DNA of 64,000 nt from Kribbella pratensis (GTDB taxonomy: Bacteria; Actinomycetota; Actinomycetes; Propionibacteriales; Kribbellaceae): assembly GCF_004366075.1 (NCBI RefSeq), contig NZ_SODU01000001.1:1819134-1883133 (forward strand), given 5' to 3'. The translations under genes and the position numbers were made by a program. Positions 26,508 to 35,342 of the stretch are shown in pieces (position 1 is the first letter of the stretch; the number at the start of each line of letters is the position of its first letter). The notes below the pieces were generated by a model that was not told where the DNA came from, did no database searches, and saw only the letters and a list, made by a program, of their open reading frames with translations.

Positions 26508-28535
26508 ATGTCCTTGAGACGCCGTACGACGCTCGTCCTGGCTGCCCTCGCCCTGGTGTCGACAGCAGCCGTGACCGCCCCAGCCGATGCAGTCCAAGAC
26601 CAGAAACCCGCCTACCCGCAGATCGCTGCCAAGCCGTACATGGGCTGGAGCAGCTGGAGTCTGCAGTCGACGAACTACCCGGGCGTCAATCCCGACGGCC
26701 CCGGCAGCTTCATCAGCGAGAAGAACATCCTCACCCAGGCGAACGCCCTGGCCACGAAGCTCAAGCCGTACGGCTATGAGTACATCAACGTCGACGCCGG
26801 CTGGCAGGACGGCGGTGACGAGTACGGCCGCCCGGTCGCCAACCTGAAGCGGTTCCCGCGTGGCATGAAGGCGGTCGGTGACGACATCCACAAGCTCGGC
26901 CTGAAGTTCGGCATCTACACCGTCGTCGGGCTCGGCACGGACGTCTACCGCGACGGCAACACCCCGATCTACGACGCGCCCGGGTGCTTCACGCGCGACA
27001 TCGTGTACCCGGACCTGCGCAAGACCAACGGCTGGGACGCGGCGTACAAGATCAACTACGAGAGCCCGTGCGCGCAGAAGTACGCCGACTCGATCGCCCG
27101 GCTCTTCGCGAGCTGGGGCGTGGACTTCATCAAGATGGACGGCGTCGGCCCCGGCTCCTGGAAGGGCGCGCCGGACGACCCTAACCACAACAACACCGAG
27201 GACGTCGAGGCCTGGTGGCGCGCGGTGCAGAACGCCGGACGGCCGATGATGTACACGCTGTCCTGGTCGCTCAGCCACCGGTACGCCGACGTGTGGAAGC
27301 AGAACTCGAACGGCTGGCGGATCGACACCGACGTCGAGTGCTACTGCGGCACGATCGTCAAGTGGGACAGCTCGGTGAAAGCCCGCTGGTGGGATCTCCC
27401 GCAGTGGATCGACGACGCCGGGCCGGGGCACTGGAACAACCTGGATGCGATCAACGTCGGCGTCGGCGCGATGGACGGCCTGACGGACGCGGAACGCCAG
27501 TCCTACATGACGTTCTGGGCGATCAACTCCGCGCCGCTGTTCGCGGGCGACGACCTCACCAAGCTGGACGCGTACGGCTTGAAGCTGCTGACCAACCGCG
27601 AGGTCATCGCGATCAACCAGTCCGGCAACCCGGCGCGTCCGCTGAACCAGGACCAACTGCAGCAGGTCTGGTACGCACAGAACGCGGACGGCAGTACGAC
27701 GGTCGCGCTGTTCAACCTGGCCGACTCCCCTGCCACGGTGACCGGCAACTTCGACCAGCTCGGCATCGGCGGGAAGGCCACGGTCCGCGACATCTGGGCG
27801 AACCAGAACACCCGCAATGTCTCCGGCTCGGTCAGCGCTCAGCTGCCCGCGCACGGGTCGAAGCTGTACAAGATCACGCCTGACCAGTACGTGCCGGTGA
27901 GCATCCCGGCCGACCTGACCGCGACGGACGTCAGCCGTACGTCGGTTTCCCTGAACTGGCGGCCGAGTGCGGGCGCGACGTCGTACCAGGTGTTTGCCAA
28001 CGGCAAGCAGGTTGCGACGAGCACGACGCCGGGCACCGTGGTGGGCGGGCTGCAGCCGCAGACGCAGTACACCTTCACGGTGAAGGGCGTGAAGTACGGC
28101 CGTACGTCGGATGCGAGTGCCGGGATCACCATGTACACCTCGAAGTCCGGCGGGCCGGTGCGCTACGAGGCCGAGTCGCCGACGAGCACACTGACCGGCG
28201 ACGCGAGTGTGTCCGGATGCACGCTCTGCTCGGGCGGCTCGAAGATCGGCAACATCGGCTACTCGTCGACGGTGACGCTCAACGACATCACCGTGCCGGC
28301 CACGGGCACGTATCTGGTGAAGATCGCCTACACCGACGGGGACACCAGCCGGCAGAGCATGCTGACGGTCAACGGCACCGACAGTTACTGGGTGAACTAC
28401 CACGGCCTCGGCGACAACGACTGGGGTACGCCACAGGTCACCTACCTCCCGGTGAAGCTGACCGCCGGATCGAACTCGATCAAGGTCAGCAACGCAGGAG
28501 GCTACATCGCCGACATCGACTGGATCACCGTCTGA
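26508..28535 (+). CDS. secreted GH27 glycosidase (alpha-galactosidase-like) with FN3 and CBM modules
   Basis: The protein has 675 residues with a signal peptide (LVLAALALVSTAAVTAPADA). The GH27 barrel starts at KPYMGWSSWS; the nucleophile Asp is in DFIKMDGVG and the acid/base Asp in GWRIDTDV. A beta-sandwich follows, then a fibronectin III domain at about 465-545 (LTATDVSRTSVSLNWRPSAG) and a CBM35/CBM6-like domain that begins VRYEAESPTSTLTG and ends GYIADIDWITV. GGAGG lies upstream of the ATG. It probably releases alpha-galactose, or beta-arabinopyranose, from plant polymers bound through the CBM. Confidence 0.92.
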   Translation: MSLRRRTTLVLAALALVSTAAVTAPADAVQDQKPAYPQIAAKPYMGWSSWSLQSTNYPGVNPDGPGSFISEKNILTQANALATKLKPYGYEYINVDAGWQDGGDEYGRPVANLKRFPRGMKAVGDDIHKLGLKFGIYTVVGLGTDVYRDGNTPIYDAPGCFTRDIVYPDLRKTNGWDAAYKINYESPCAQKYADSIARLFASWGVDFIKMDGVGPGSWKGAPDDPNHNNTEDVEAWWRAVQNAGRPMMYTLSWSLSHRYADVWKQNSNGWRIDTDVECYCGTIVKWDSSVKARWWDLPQWIDDAGPGHWNNLDAINVGVGAMDGLTDAERQSYMTFWAINSAPLFAGDDLTKLDAYGLKLLTNREVIAINQSGNPARPLNQDQLQQVWYAQNADGSTTVALFNLADSPATVTGNFDQLGIGGKATVRDIWANQNTRNVSGSVSAQLPAHGSKLYKITPDQYVPVSIPADLTATDVSRTSVSLNWRPSAGATSYQVFANGKQVATSTTPGTVVGGLQPQTQYTFTVKGVKYGRTSDASAGITMYTSKSGGPVRYEAESPTSTLTGDASVSGCTLCSGGSKIGNIGYSSTVTLNDITVPATGTYLVKIAYTDGDTSRQSMLTVNGTDSYWVNYHGLGDNDWGTPQVTYLPVKLTAGSNSIKVSNAGGYIADIDWITV

Positions 28536-28563
28536 TCCGGCCAATGATCCGGTCGAAAATACT

Positions 28564-28594
28564 GCGGGGCCGGCACCACCAGGGCCGGCCCCGC
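28564..28594 (+). terminator. terminator of the GH27 gene
   Basis: GCGGGGCCGGC and GCCGGCCCCGC pair perfectly over 11 bases with a nine-base loop and are followed by CTTTACTT. Confidence 0.88.
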
Positions 28595-28608
28595 GCTTTA
28601 CTTGACGA

Positions 28609-29376
28609 ATGAGCGCCTACCCCGAACCCCTGATCCCGCCCGGCGGCACCGCGCCGGTCCCCCGGCGGATCCGCGCGATGCTCGACGACCGCGTCGTCCT
28701 CGACACGACCGACGCGATCTACCTCTGGGAGTTCCCGCCGTACCCGCAGTACTACGTCCCGCTCGCGGACGTCGCCGACGGCGTGCTGGCCGACACCGGC
28801 GAGACCAAGACGTTCGAGCACGGCGTCGCGCGAGTGCACACCGCCGGCACCGGCAAGGCGTGGGTGTACGACGACGGCGTCGCGAAGGGCCGGGTGCGGT
28901 TCCAGTGGGACGCGCTGGACAGCTGGTTCGAAGAGGACGAGGAGGTCTTCGTCCACCCACGCAACCCGTACTCCCGCGTCGACGCGATCAAGTCCACCCG
29001 CCACATCACGGTCAGCGCCGCCGGCCAGCTTCTCGCCGACTCCACCGCGACTGTCATCGTCTTCGAGACCGGACTGCCACCGCGCTACTACTTCCCGAAA
29101 ACCTCCGTCCAGCTGGAGCACCTCACCCCGTCCGACACCGTCACCGCATGCCCGTACAAAGGCCGTACGTCGGCGTACTGGTCGGTCCCCTCGGTCCCGG
29201 ACGTCGCCTGGTCCTACGACTTCCCGACGGCGCCCCTGCTCCCGGTCGCCGGCCACATCGCGTTTTTCAACGAGAACGTCGACATCACCATTGACGACGT
29301 ACCGCAGGAGCGCCCGATCACCCCGTTCTCGAACCCAACACAGCGACCAACCGACGGCAACGTGAACAAGCCGTGA
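28609..29376 (+). CDS. DUF427 family protein, two tandem domains
   Basis: The protein has 255 residues and contains two copies of the small beta-barrel DUF427: one around LDDRVVLDTTDAIYLWEFPP, the other around SAAGQLLADSTATVIVFETG, each ending with a WxxxD-type strand such as VAWSYDFPTAPLLPVAG. The family is common in actinobacteria and its biochemical role is not established. It follows the GH27 terminator by 15 bases, so it needs its own promoter or read-through. Confidence 0.85.
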   Translation: MSAYPEPLIPPGGTAPVPRRIRAMLDDRVVLDTTDAIYLWEFPPYPQYYVPLADVADGVLADTGETKTFEHGVARVHTAGTGKAWVYDDGVAKGRVRFQWDALDSWFEEDEEVFVHPRNPYSRVDAIKSTRHITVSAAGQLLADSTATVIVFETGLPPRYYFPKTSVQLEHLTPSDTVTACPYKGRTSAYWSVPSVPDVAWSYDFPTAPLLPVAGHIAFFNENVDITIDDVPQERPITPFSNPTQRPTDGNVNKP

Positions 29377-29377
29377 A

Positions 29378-30151
29378 TCAGATGACCGCGGTGGTCGCGC
29401 CGTCCATGGTGATGATCGAGGCGGTGACATAGCTGGCGCGGGGCGAGGCGAGGAAGATCGCGACGTCGGCGACCTCCTGCGGCTCGCCGGCGCGGCCCAT
29501 CGGGATCTCGCGGACCATCTCCTGGAGCAGCTCGTCCTTCGGCTTGCCGGTCGCCCGTACTGCGGCTTCCAGCCCCTCGTCGACGCGGGAGGTGCGCGTC
29601 ATCCCCGGGTTGATCACATTCACCCGGACGCCCTGGCCCGCGTACGCCTTCGCGTAGCCGGCCGACGCCAGCATCAGCGCGGCGTTGGCCGCACCGCCCC
29701 CGATGTGCAACGGGTTCGCGGCCCGGCCGCCCTGGCCGACGACGTTCACGACCGCGCCGCTGCCGCGGTCCGCCATCCCGCGGATGACGGCCTCGGTCGC
29801 GTGCATGTACGTGAAGTACTTCGCGTCCATCGCGGCGTGCAACGCCGTACTGTCCAAATCGTCGACCGGTGTCCGGCGGGCCGCGCCGGCGCAGTTGATC
29901 AGGATGTCCGGTACGCCGATCCGCTCGAAAGCGGCTCGCGTCGCGTCGGCGTCGGTCAGATCGACCGCTTCGGCCTGGAAGCTCAAGCCTTTGGCGGCGA
30001 GCTCCTCCTGTGCCTTCGCCAGGTTCCCGGCGTCCCGCGAAATGCCGACGACCACCGCACCCTCACGTGCGAGCGCCTCTACACACGCCAGCCCGATCCC
30101 TTTGCTCGCACCGGTGACCACCGCGGTCTTCCCGGACAGTTCCAGCTCCAC
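29378..30151 (-). CDS. SDR-family oxidoreductase with atypical active site
   Basis: The protein has 257 residues. The cofactor motif is TGASKGIG and the NAG-like motif is ILINCAGAA, so the Rossmann fold is clear. The catalytic segment reads VVNVVGQGGRAANPLHIGGG followed by AANAALML. The expected Tyr is replaced within HIGGG and the Lys is Ala, so the classical Ser-Tyr-Lys machinery is absent. The end (PQEVADVAIFLASPRASYVT) is regular. It may use a different catalytic strategy or be a binding protein. It lies nine bases before the HxlR gene end on the same strand. Confidence 0.85.
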   Translation of the reverse strand: MELELSGKTAVVTGASKGIGLACVEALAREGAVVVGISRDAGNLAKAQEELAAKGLSFQAEAVDLTDADATRAAFERIGVPDILINCAGAARRTPVDDLDSTALHAAMDAKYFTYMHATEAVIRGMADRGSGAVVNVVGQGGRAANPLHIGGGAANAALMLASAGYAKAYAGQGVRVNVINPGMTRTSRVDEGLEAAVRATGKPKDELLQEMVREIPMGRAGEPQEVADVAIFLASPRASYVTASIITMDGATTAVI

Positions 30152-30159
30152 GTGACTCC

Positions 30160-30540
30160 TCAGCGATTCGCGTCGTACTCGTCGCGGGCAGCGGCGATCT
30201 CGTCCATGTGGTCGTACGCCCAGGTCCGCATCGTCGCGACGGCAGCGGCCAGGCTCAGGCCGAGCGGGGTCAGCGTATAGCTGACCGTCACCGGCACAGT
30301 AGGAAGAACATCACGCCGTACGACGCCGTCCCGCTCGAGATTGCGCAGAGTCTGGGTGAGCATCTTCTGGGTGATGCCCTCGATGATCGACTTGAGCTGG
30401 CCGGACCGCAGCGTGCCGCCCTTCTCGAGCGTGCTGATCACCAGCATCGTCCAGGTGTCGCCGATCCGGCCGAGCACCTGACGCGTCGGGCAGGCGCCTT
30501 TCGTGGCGTCCCACCTGCTTCTGACCTGGTCGGTATCCAT
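30160..30540 (-). CDS. HxlR-family transcriptional regulator
   Basis: Taking the ATG at 30540 gives 126 residues, the family's usual size. The conserved Cys lies near the N-terminus (KGACPTRQVLGRIGDTWT), followed by the winged helix (LKSIIEGITQKMLTQTLRNL) and YTLTPLGLSLAAAV. HxlR proteins often sense reactive electrophiles through this Cys. It is divergent from the quinone reductase fusion at 30644 and precedes the SDR gene on its own strand, so it probably controls both. Confidence 0.9.
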   Translation of the reverse strand: MDTDQVRSRWDATKGACPTRQVLGRIGDTWTMLVISTLEKGGTLRSGQLKSIIEGITQKMLTQTLRNLERDGVVRRDVLPTVPVTVSYTLTPLGLSLAAAVATMRTWAYDHMDEIAAARDEYDANR

Positions 30541-30643
30541 TAGGTGCCCATAGCAGTAATTAGTGCTGTCTTCCGCCCGCCGCGACCGGTTCGTAGCGTC
30601 CATGTCGTCCGGGGTCGAGTTTAGGTGAAGGAGTGAAACAGCA

Positions 30644-31978
30644 ATGAGAGCAGTGGTTCCGGTGGACACCGGCAAAGTCGGGTTCGCCGAGGTCGACGAG
30701 GTCCGGCCGGGCCCGGGCGAGATGGTGATCGAGGTGGCCGCCTTCTCGATCAACCGCGGTGAGACCTTCCAACTGGAGGCGCCGCGGGCCGGCTGGCGAC
30801 CGGGTAAGGACATCGCCGGCCGAGTGATCGAGGCCGGCCCCACCGGTCCACCGGTCGGCACCCGCGTGGTCGCGCATCTGCCACACTCGGGCTGGGCGGA
30901 GCACGTGATCGCACCGGCCACGCAGGTCGCCGTACTGCCGGACAGCATCTCGTTCGAGCAGGCCGCCGCGCTTCCGCTCGCCGGGCTGACAGCGCTGCGC
31001 CTGTTGCGTACGGCGGGCAGCGTGATCGGCCGGCGGATCCTGCTGACCGGCGCCGCCGGCGGTGTCGGGCACTACTTCACCGAACTCGCGGCCGGCGCCG
31101 GTGCATCGGTCACAGCCGTCGTCTCAACCCCTGCCCGCGGCGAGCGGCTGCTGGAGCTCGGCGCCGAGACCCTGGTGTACGACGTCCCGGACGCACGCGG
31201 ACCGTTCGATCTGGTGCTCGAGTCCGTCGGTGGTGAGAGTCTGCCGGCCGCGTTGTCGAAGCTGGTGCCGGGCGGTGATCTCATCTGGTTCGGCGAGGCC
31301 AGCCGGCAACCGGTGACGCTCGACTTCTTCGACTTCTTCACCGCTCCAGAAGCCGCGCGCATCCGGCACTTCCACTACGTGCACGGCCGCGACGACGAAG
31401 ACCTGGCAACGCTGGTTCGGCTGGTCGGGTCCGGGCGGCTCCACCCCGAGCTCGGTCGCGTCGAGGACTGGTCCCGGACCGATGCCGTCCTCGACGACCT
31501 GCGGCACCGTCGCATCCGCGGCAACGCCGTACTGACCTTGGCACCCACGTCGCACGAGGAGGCAACGCCGATGGATCCCAGGACAGTCGTGACCCGGTAC
31601 GTCGAGGCAGTGGCGGCGGGTGACCTGCCGACGATCCGGGCGAGCTTCGCGCCGGACGTGGTGTGGACCTATCCGGGTGATCTGCCGCTGTCCGGTGACT
31701 GGAAGGGCCGGGACATGGTCGTCGACGAGTTCCTCGGCGCGGCGGCGGGCAACCTGTTCGCGCCGGGTGCACCAGTGACGATCACGCTGGTCAACGTCAT
31801 CGCCGACGGTGAACAGGTTTTCGCCGAGTGGACGGCGCAGGCGACGGCCCGGAACGGCGAGGCCTATGACAACCGGTGTGGAGGGGTCTTCACCGTTCGG
31901 GACGGCGTGATCGTCGCCGTCCGCGAATACCTCGACACCGACCATGCCCGCCGCGTCCTGTTCGCGAGCGAACACTAA
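30644..31978 (+). CDS. quinone oxidoreductase fused to a SnoaL-like domain
   Basis: The protein has 444 residues. Residues 1 to about 300 form a zinc-free MDR/quinone oxidoreductase: GroES-like start (MRAVVPVDTGKVGFAEVDEV) and the NADPH site LLTGAAGGVGHYFTELAAGA. After a short linker with an internal Met, residues about 312-444 form an NTF2/SnoaL-like domain (MDPRTVVTRYVEAVAAGDLP to VREYLDTDHARRVLF). The two are usually separate proteins. The internal ATG at 31571 has GAGGCAACG before it and could also start a free SnoaL protein. The divergent HxlR gene suggests induction by quinones or other electrophiles. Confidence 0.87.
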   Translation: MRAVVPVDTGKVGFAEVDEVRPGPGEMVIEVAAFSINRGETFQLEAPRAGWRPGKDIAGRVIEAGPTGPPVGTRVVAHLPHSGWAEHVIAPATQVAVLPDSISFEQAAALPLAGLTALRLLRTAGSVIGRRILLTGAAGGVGHYFTELAAGAGASVTAVVSTPARGERLLELGAETLVYDVPDARGPFDLVLESVGGESLPAALSKLVPGGDLIWFGEASRQPVTLDFFDFFTAPEAARIRHFHYVHGRDDEDLATLVRLVGSGRLHPELGRVEDWSRTDAVLDDLRHRRIRGNAVLTLAPTSHEEATPMDPRTVVTRYVEAVAAGDLPTIRASFAPDVVWTYPGDLPLSGDWKGRDMVVDEFLGAAAGNLFAPGAPVTITLVNVIADGEQVFAEWTAQATARNGEAYDNRCGGVFTVRDGVIVAVREYLDTDHARRVLFASEH

Positions 31979-32047
31979 GCACAGCGAGAGCAGCTCTTCG
32001 GGAGCCGTACGTCGACCAGCAGACGAGCGGATCACCCCTCGAGTGTG

Positions 32048-32079
32048 GGGTTCTCTACTGATACACGAGGGGAGAACCC
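32048..32079 (+). terminator. hairpin after the quinone reductase fusion
   Basis: GGGTTCTC and GAGAACCC pair over eight bases with a 16-base loop, 70 bases after the stop codon. No strong T-run follows. Confidence 0.5.
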
Positions 32080-32321
32080 TGAACGCGGGGGGGTATCCGT
32101 TGCTGTTGCGCGAGGTGCGAGCGCAGGCGACACGCAGCGGGATCCGGGCGGGTCGATGCCCTGAGCAATCGTCAGTTTCCGGCGCCGCGGGCCGAAGGCA
32201 ACGAATTTGAATTGTCGCTGTTCTGGGCTTGATCGGGTCAGTACGATGGGTAACCAGATCGACACTCTTTGTTTCGACGCCTGATGCCCGAGCAATCCTG
32301 AGCACCGACGCCGGAGGACCC
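32080..32321 (+). promoter_or_regulatory. leader region of the SulP-carbonic anhydrase gene
   Basis: About 240 bases precede the chosen GTG at 32322. The gap is less GC-rich in its middle (ACGAATTTGAATTGTCGCTG), a likely promoter area. An in-frame ATG at 32229 exists but has no ribosome-binding site, whereas CCGGAGGAC precedes the GTG. No riboswitch is recognised. Confidence 0.4.
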
Positions 32322-34451
32322 GTGCCGACCACTTCCCACTCTCCCCCCAGCGACCGTCTGTCCTGGAAGACCGTTCTGCATCATGACCTACCGGCCTCGC
32401 TGGTGGTCTTCCTGATCGCAATACCGCTTTCCCTAGGAATCGCCGCCGCGTCCGGGGCACCGCTGATCGCCGGCCTGGTGGCCGCGGTGGTCGGCGGTGT
32501 CGTCGCCGGCGCGCTCGGCGGCTCCCCGCTCCAGGTCAGCGGCCCGGCCGCCGGCCTGACCGTTGTCGTCGCCGGACTCGTCATGCAGTTCGGCTGGGCC
32601 GCGACCGCCGCAATCACCTGTGCGGCCGGCCTGCTACAGATCCTGCTAGGCGTCACCCGAATCGGTCGACTGGCACTGTCTCTTTCCCCCGCCGTCGTCC
32701 ACGGCATGCTCGCTGGGATCGGCATCACGATCGCCGTCCAGCAGCTGCACGTGGTGCTCGGCGGCAAAGCCCAGAGCTCGTTGATCTCCAATGTCACCGC
32801 GCTCCCCGCGCAGCTGATCGCGCATCACGGTCACTCGGTGGTGGCCGGCGTACTCACCGTGGCGATCGTTCTCGCCTGGCCGCGAATCCCTAAAGTAGAG
32901 GTGATTCCGGCACCACTCGTCGCCGTCGTGGCGGTCACCGCATTAGCAGCGGTCACCATGCCCGACGTGACCCGGGTCGACCTGCCGGACAACCCGCTGC
33001 AGAGTCTGATCCTCCCGGTGATGCCCGAGGGCACACCACTCGAGATCGCCACCGCCGTACTGACGGTTGCCCTCGTCGCCAGCGTCGAGTCGTTGCTGTC
33101 GGCCGTTGCCGTCGACAAGCTTCATCGCGGTCGGCGGAGCAATCTCGATCGAGAACTGATCGGCCAGGGCGCCGCGAACGCGGTGTCCGGTGCGCTCGGC
33201 GGGATGCCCGTCACCGGCGTGATCGTGCGCTCGTCGACGAACGTCGCGGCCGGCGCCCGCACCCGCGCGTCGGCGATCCTGCACGGCGTGTGGATCGCAG
33301 CGTTCGTGCTCGTGGCGGGGTCAATGCTCGAATTGATCCCGATGGCCGCGCTCGCCGGCGTACTGCTCGTCACCGGATTACGCCTGGTGCAGCTCGCCCA
33401 CATCCGCACACTGCGCCGGCACGACGAATTGCTCGTGTACGTCGTGACCGCGGTCGGCGTCGGCGTACTGGGACTAGCCGAAGGCGTGCTGCTCGGGCTT
33501 GTGCTTGCGCTCGCACGCGTGCTGTACCGGCTCGCGCGGGCAACCGTGACAGCGACCGAGGCGGACGGCGTGTGGACGGTACGGATCCGTGGTTCGCTGG
33601 TGTTCCTCGGAGTTGCGTCGCTGGTGCGGACGCTGCGATCGATTCCGCAAGGCGCGACGGTTCGGATCGATCTGACGGTGAATCATCTGGACCACGCGGC
33701 ATCCGAGGCGATCGAGGACTGGCGGCGCGGGCACGTCGCGCGCGGCGGCTCGGTCGAGGTGTACCGCGCCGGCAGCGACCGGTTGGGCGAGCAACTGGAC
33801 GACGTACCGATCCGGGCGTTGCTGGCGAAACTCGCGGCCGAGGGGCAACAACCGGCACACCTGTTCATCACGTGTGCGGACTCGCGGATCGTGCCGACGA
33901 TGATCACCACCAGCGGACTGGGCGACCAGTTCTGCGTGCGCAACATCGGGAACCTCGTGCCGCCCAAGGGATCGAACAGCAACTCCGTCGACGCCGCGAT
34001 CGAGTACGCGGTCGACGTCCTCGGGGTGAAGTCGATCGTGGTCTGCGGCCATTCCTCCTGTGGCGCCGCGGCCGCCGCGCTCGCGGCCGACGTACCCGCA
34101 GGATCGGGACTGGAGAACTGGCTACGGCACCTGGAGCCGTCGGTACGGCGAGCGGTCGCGCTCCCGGACATCGTGGACCCGGCGACCGGCGTGCAGTTGT
34201 CGCCGGCCGACAAGCTGTCCGTCGCCAACGTCGCCGTACAGCTGGAGAATCTGCGGAGTTTTCCGTGCGTCCGCGCGGCCGAGGATCAAGGCCGGCTCGA
34301 GCTGATCGGGCTCTGGTTCGACATCGGCGCGGCGACGGCACGCTTGGTCGTGGACCGCGCGCCGTTCCTGGTCCGCGGCGACGAGGAGCTGTTGAAGATC
34401 AGGAGCAGCGGTACGGCGAGTGCGATCGCCACCAACCCGTCCAGCCAGTAG
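32322..34451 (+). CDS. SulP anion transporter fused to beta-carbonic anhydrase
   Basis: The GTG at 32322 follows GGAGG at normal spacing and gives 709 residues. Residues 1 to about 400 are the SulP membrane domain (PASLVVFLIAIPLSLGIAAA near its start). A STAS-like part follows (VWTVRIRGSLVFLGVASLV), then a beta-carbonic anhydrase from about 515 with the zinc ligands in FITCADSR and VVCGHSSCGAAA, including the CxDxR pair. Such fusions, known in mycobacteria (Rv3273), probably move bicarbonate or another anion and interconvert it with CO2 at the membrane. The last 166 bases overlap the convergent PAP2 gene. Confidence 0.9.
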   Translation: MPTTSHSPPSDRLSWKTVLHHDLPASLVVFLIAIPLSLGIAAASGAPLIAGLVAAVVGGVVAGALGGSPLQVSGPAAGLTVVVAGLVMQFGWAATAAITCAAGLLQILLGVTRIGRLALSLSPAVVHGMLAGIGITIAVQQLHVVLGGKAQSSLISNVTALPAQLIAHHGHSVVAGVLTVAIVLAWPRIPKVEVIPAPLVAVVAVTALAAVTMPDVTRVDLPDNPLQSLILPVMPEGTPLEIATAVLTVALVASVESLLSAVAVDKLHRGRRSNLDRELIGQGAANAVSGALGGMPVTGVIVRSSTNVAAGARTRASAILHGVWIAAFVLVAGSMLELIPMAALAGVLLVTGLRLVQLAHIRTLRRHDELLVYVVTAVGVGVLGLAEGVLLGLVLALARVLYRLARATVTATEADGVWTVRIRGSLVFLGVASLVRTLRSIPQGATVRIDLTVNHLDHAASEAIEDWRRGHVARGGSVEVYRAGSDRLGEQLDDVPIRALLAKLAAEGQQPAHLFITCADSRIVPTMITTSGLGDQFCVRNIGNLVPPKGSNSNSVDAAIEYAVDVLGVKSIVVCGHSSCGAAAAALAADVPAGSGLENWLRHLEPSVRRAVALPDIVDPATGVQLSPADKLSVANVAVQLENLRSFPCVRAAEDQGRLELIGLWFDIGAATARLVVDRAPFLVRGDEELLKIRSSGTASAIATNPSSQ

Positions 34452-35113
34452 TGGTTCGCGGTGACCACGACAACCGTGAAGGTGAGCAACGGATGTGCGA
34501 TCCACAGCCAGCGCCACCGTGACCGGGTCGTCCGGATCAGGAAGGCCGCGACCATGAACGCCCAGCCGACATGCAGGCTGGGCATCGCGGCGAACTGGTT
34601 CGCGACCCCGGAGTGCGCGCTCGGTCCGTAGACCGACTGACCGAGCAACACCCCGGTGTCCACCCATCCCGGCATCATCCGGGGCGGGGCGAGCGGGAAG
34701 AACATGTGCCCGATCAACGCCAGCCCGGTCAGTGACGCGAGCGCCCAGCGGGCCTTCCCGTACTCGGCCTGGCGGCGGATCAGCAACCAGAGCAGCACCA
34801 CCGCGGTCAGCGGGAAGTGCACGCTCGCGTAGAACACGTTGGCGAGCTGGGCGAGGCCGTCGATCTTCAGCGCGTGATGCTGGATCGTCGCCTCGCTCGG
34901 CAGCCCGAGCCAGGCCTCCCAGCGGATCAGCTCGTCCGCGTGCTTGAACGCCGACCCCGCATGCTCCGCGGACAGGAAGCGGCCGAGGTTGTAGACCCCG
35001 AACAGGGCGGCGAGCAGTGCGATCTCCTTGACGATCCGCCAGATCCCACCGCGATGCCGCCCCAGCTCCGGCACACTCGGCTGCCCTACCCGCTCCAGAG
35101 TCACCTGCGCCAT
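34286..35113 (-). CDS. PAP2-superfamily membrane phosphatase/inositol-phosphotransferase-like
   Basis: From the ATG at 35113 the protein has 275 residues (an upstream ATG at 35158 would add 15). Six membrane segments are visible. The PAP2 signature is in AMPSLHVGWAFMVAAFL and in VVVTANHYWLDGLVA, with catalytic His in both. Actinobacterial members include inositol phosphoceramide or lipid phosphotransferases. The final 40 residues are Ser/Arg-rich (SSSSPRTRNGARSTT) and overlap the carbonic anhydrase gene in antisense over 166 bases, so the tail may be an extension after loss of an earlier stop codon. Confidence 0.85.
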   Translation of the reverse strand: MAQVTLERVGQPSVPELGRHRGGIWRIVKEIALLAALFGVYNLGRFLSAEHAGSAFKHADELIRWEAWLGLPSEATIQHHALKIDGLAQLANVFYASVHFPLTAVVLLWLLIRRQAEYGKARWALASLTGLALIGHMFFPLAPPRMMPGWVDTGVLLGQSVYGPSAHSGVANQFAAMPSLHVGWAFMVAAFLIRTTRSRWRWLWIAHPLLTFTVVVVTANHYWLDGLVAIALAVPLLLIFNSSSSPRTRNGARSTTKRAVAAPMSNQSPISSSRP

Positions 35114-35342
35114 GCCGACCCCCACATCAAACCGAACGCTCGTTCTCTGAAATTCCACCCTGCGCCGCCGGCCGCCCTCAGATCAAGAACGGTCATTCGT
35201 TTTCTTGTGTGATCTCTGGCACTCTTTCAAATTATCGCAACATGCTGATAGTTGCGAACAATATGAACCAACTCACACCGGCACGGTGAAGGCCCCGGCT
35301 AAATCGGTCGACGCGAGGTGCCGTCCTCGGGAGAGTGCTCGC

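Noticed and set aside
26412..28544. 710-codon frame antisense to the GH27 gene
   Set aside because: It mirrors the GH27 coding strand and has no domain; such shadows are common in high-GC DNA.
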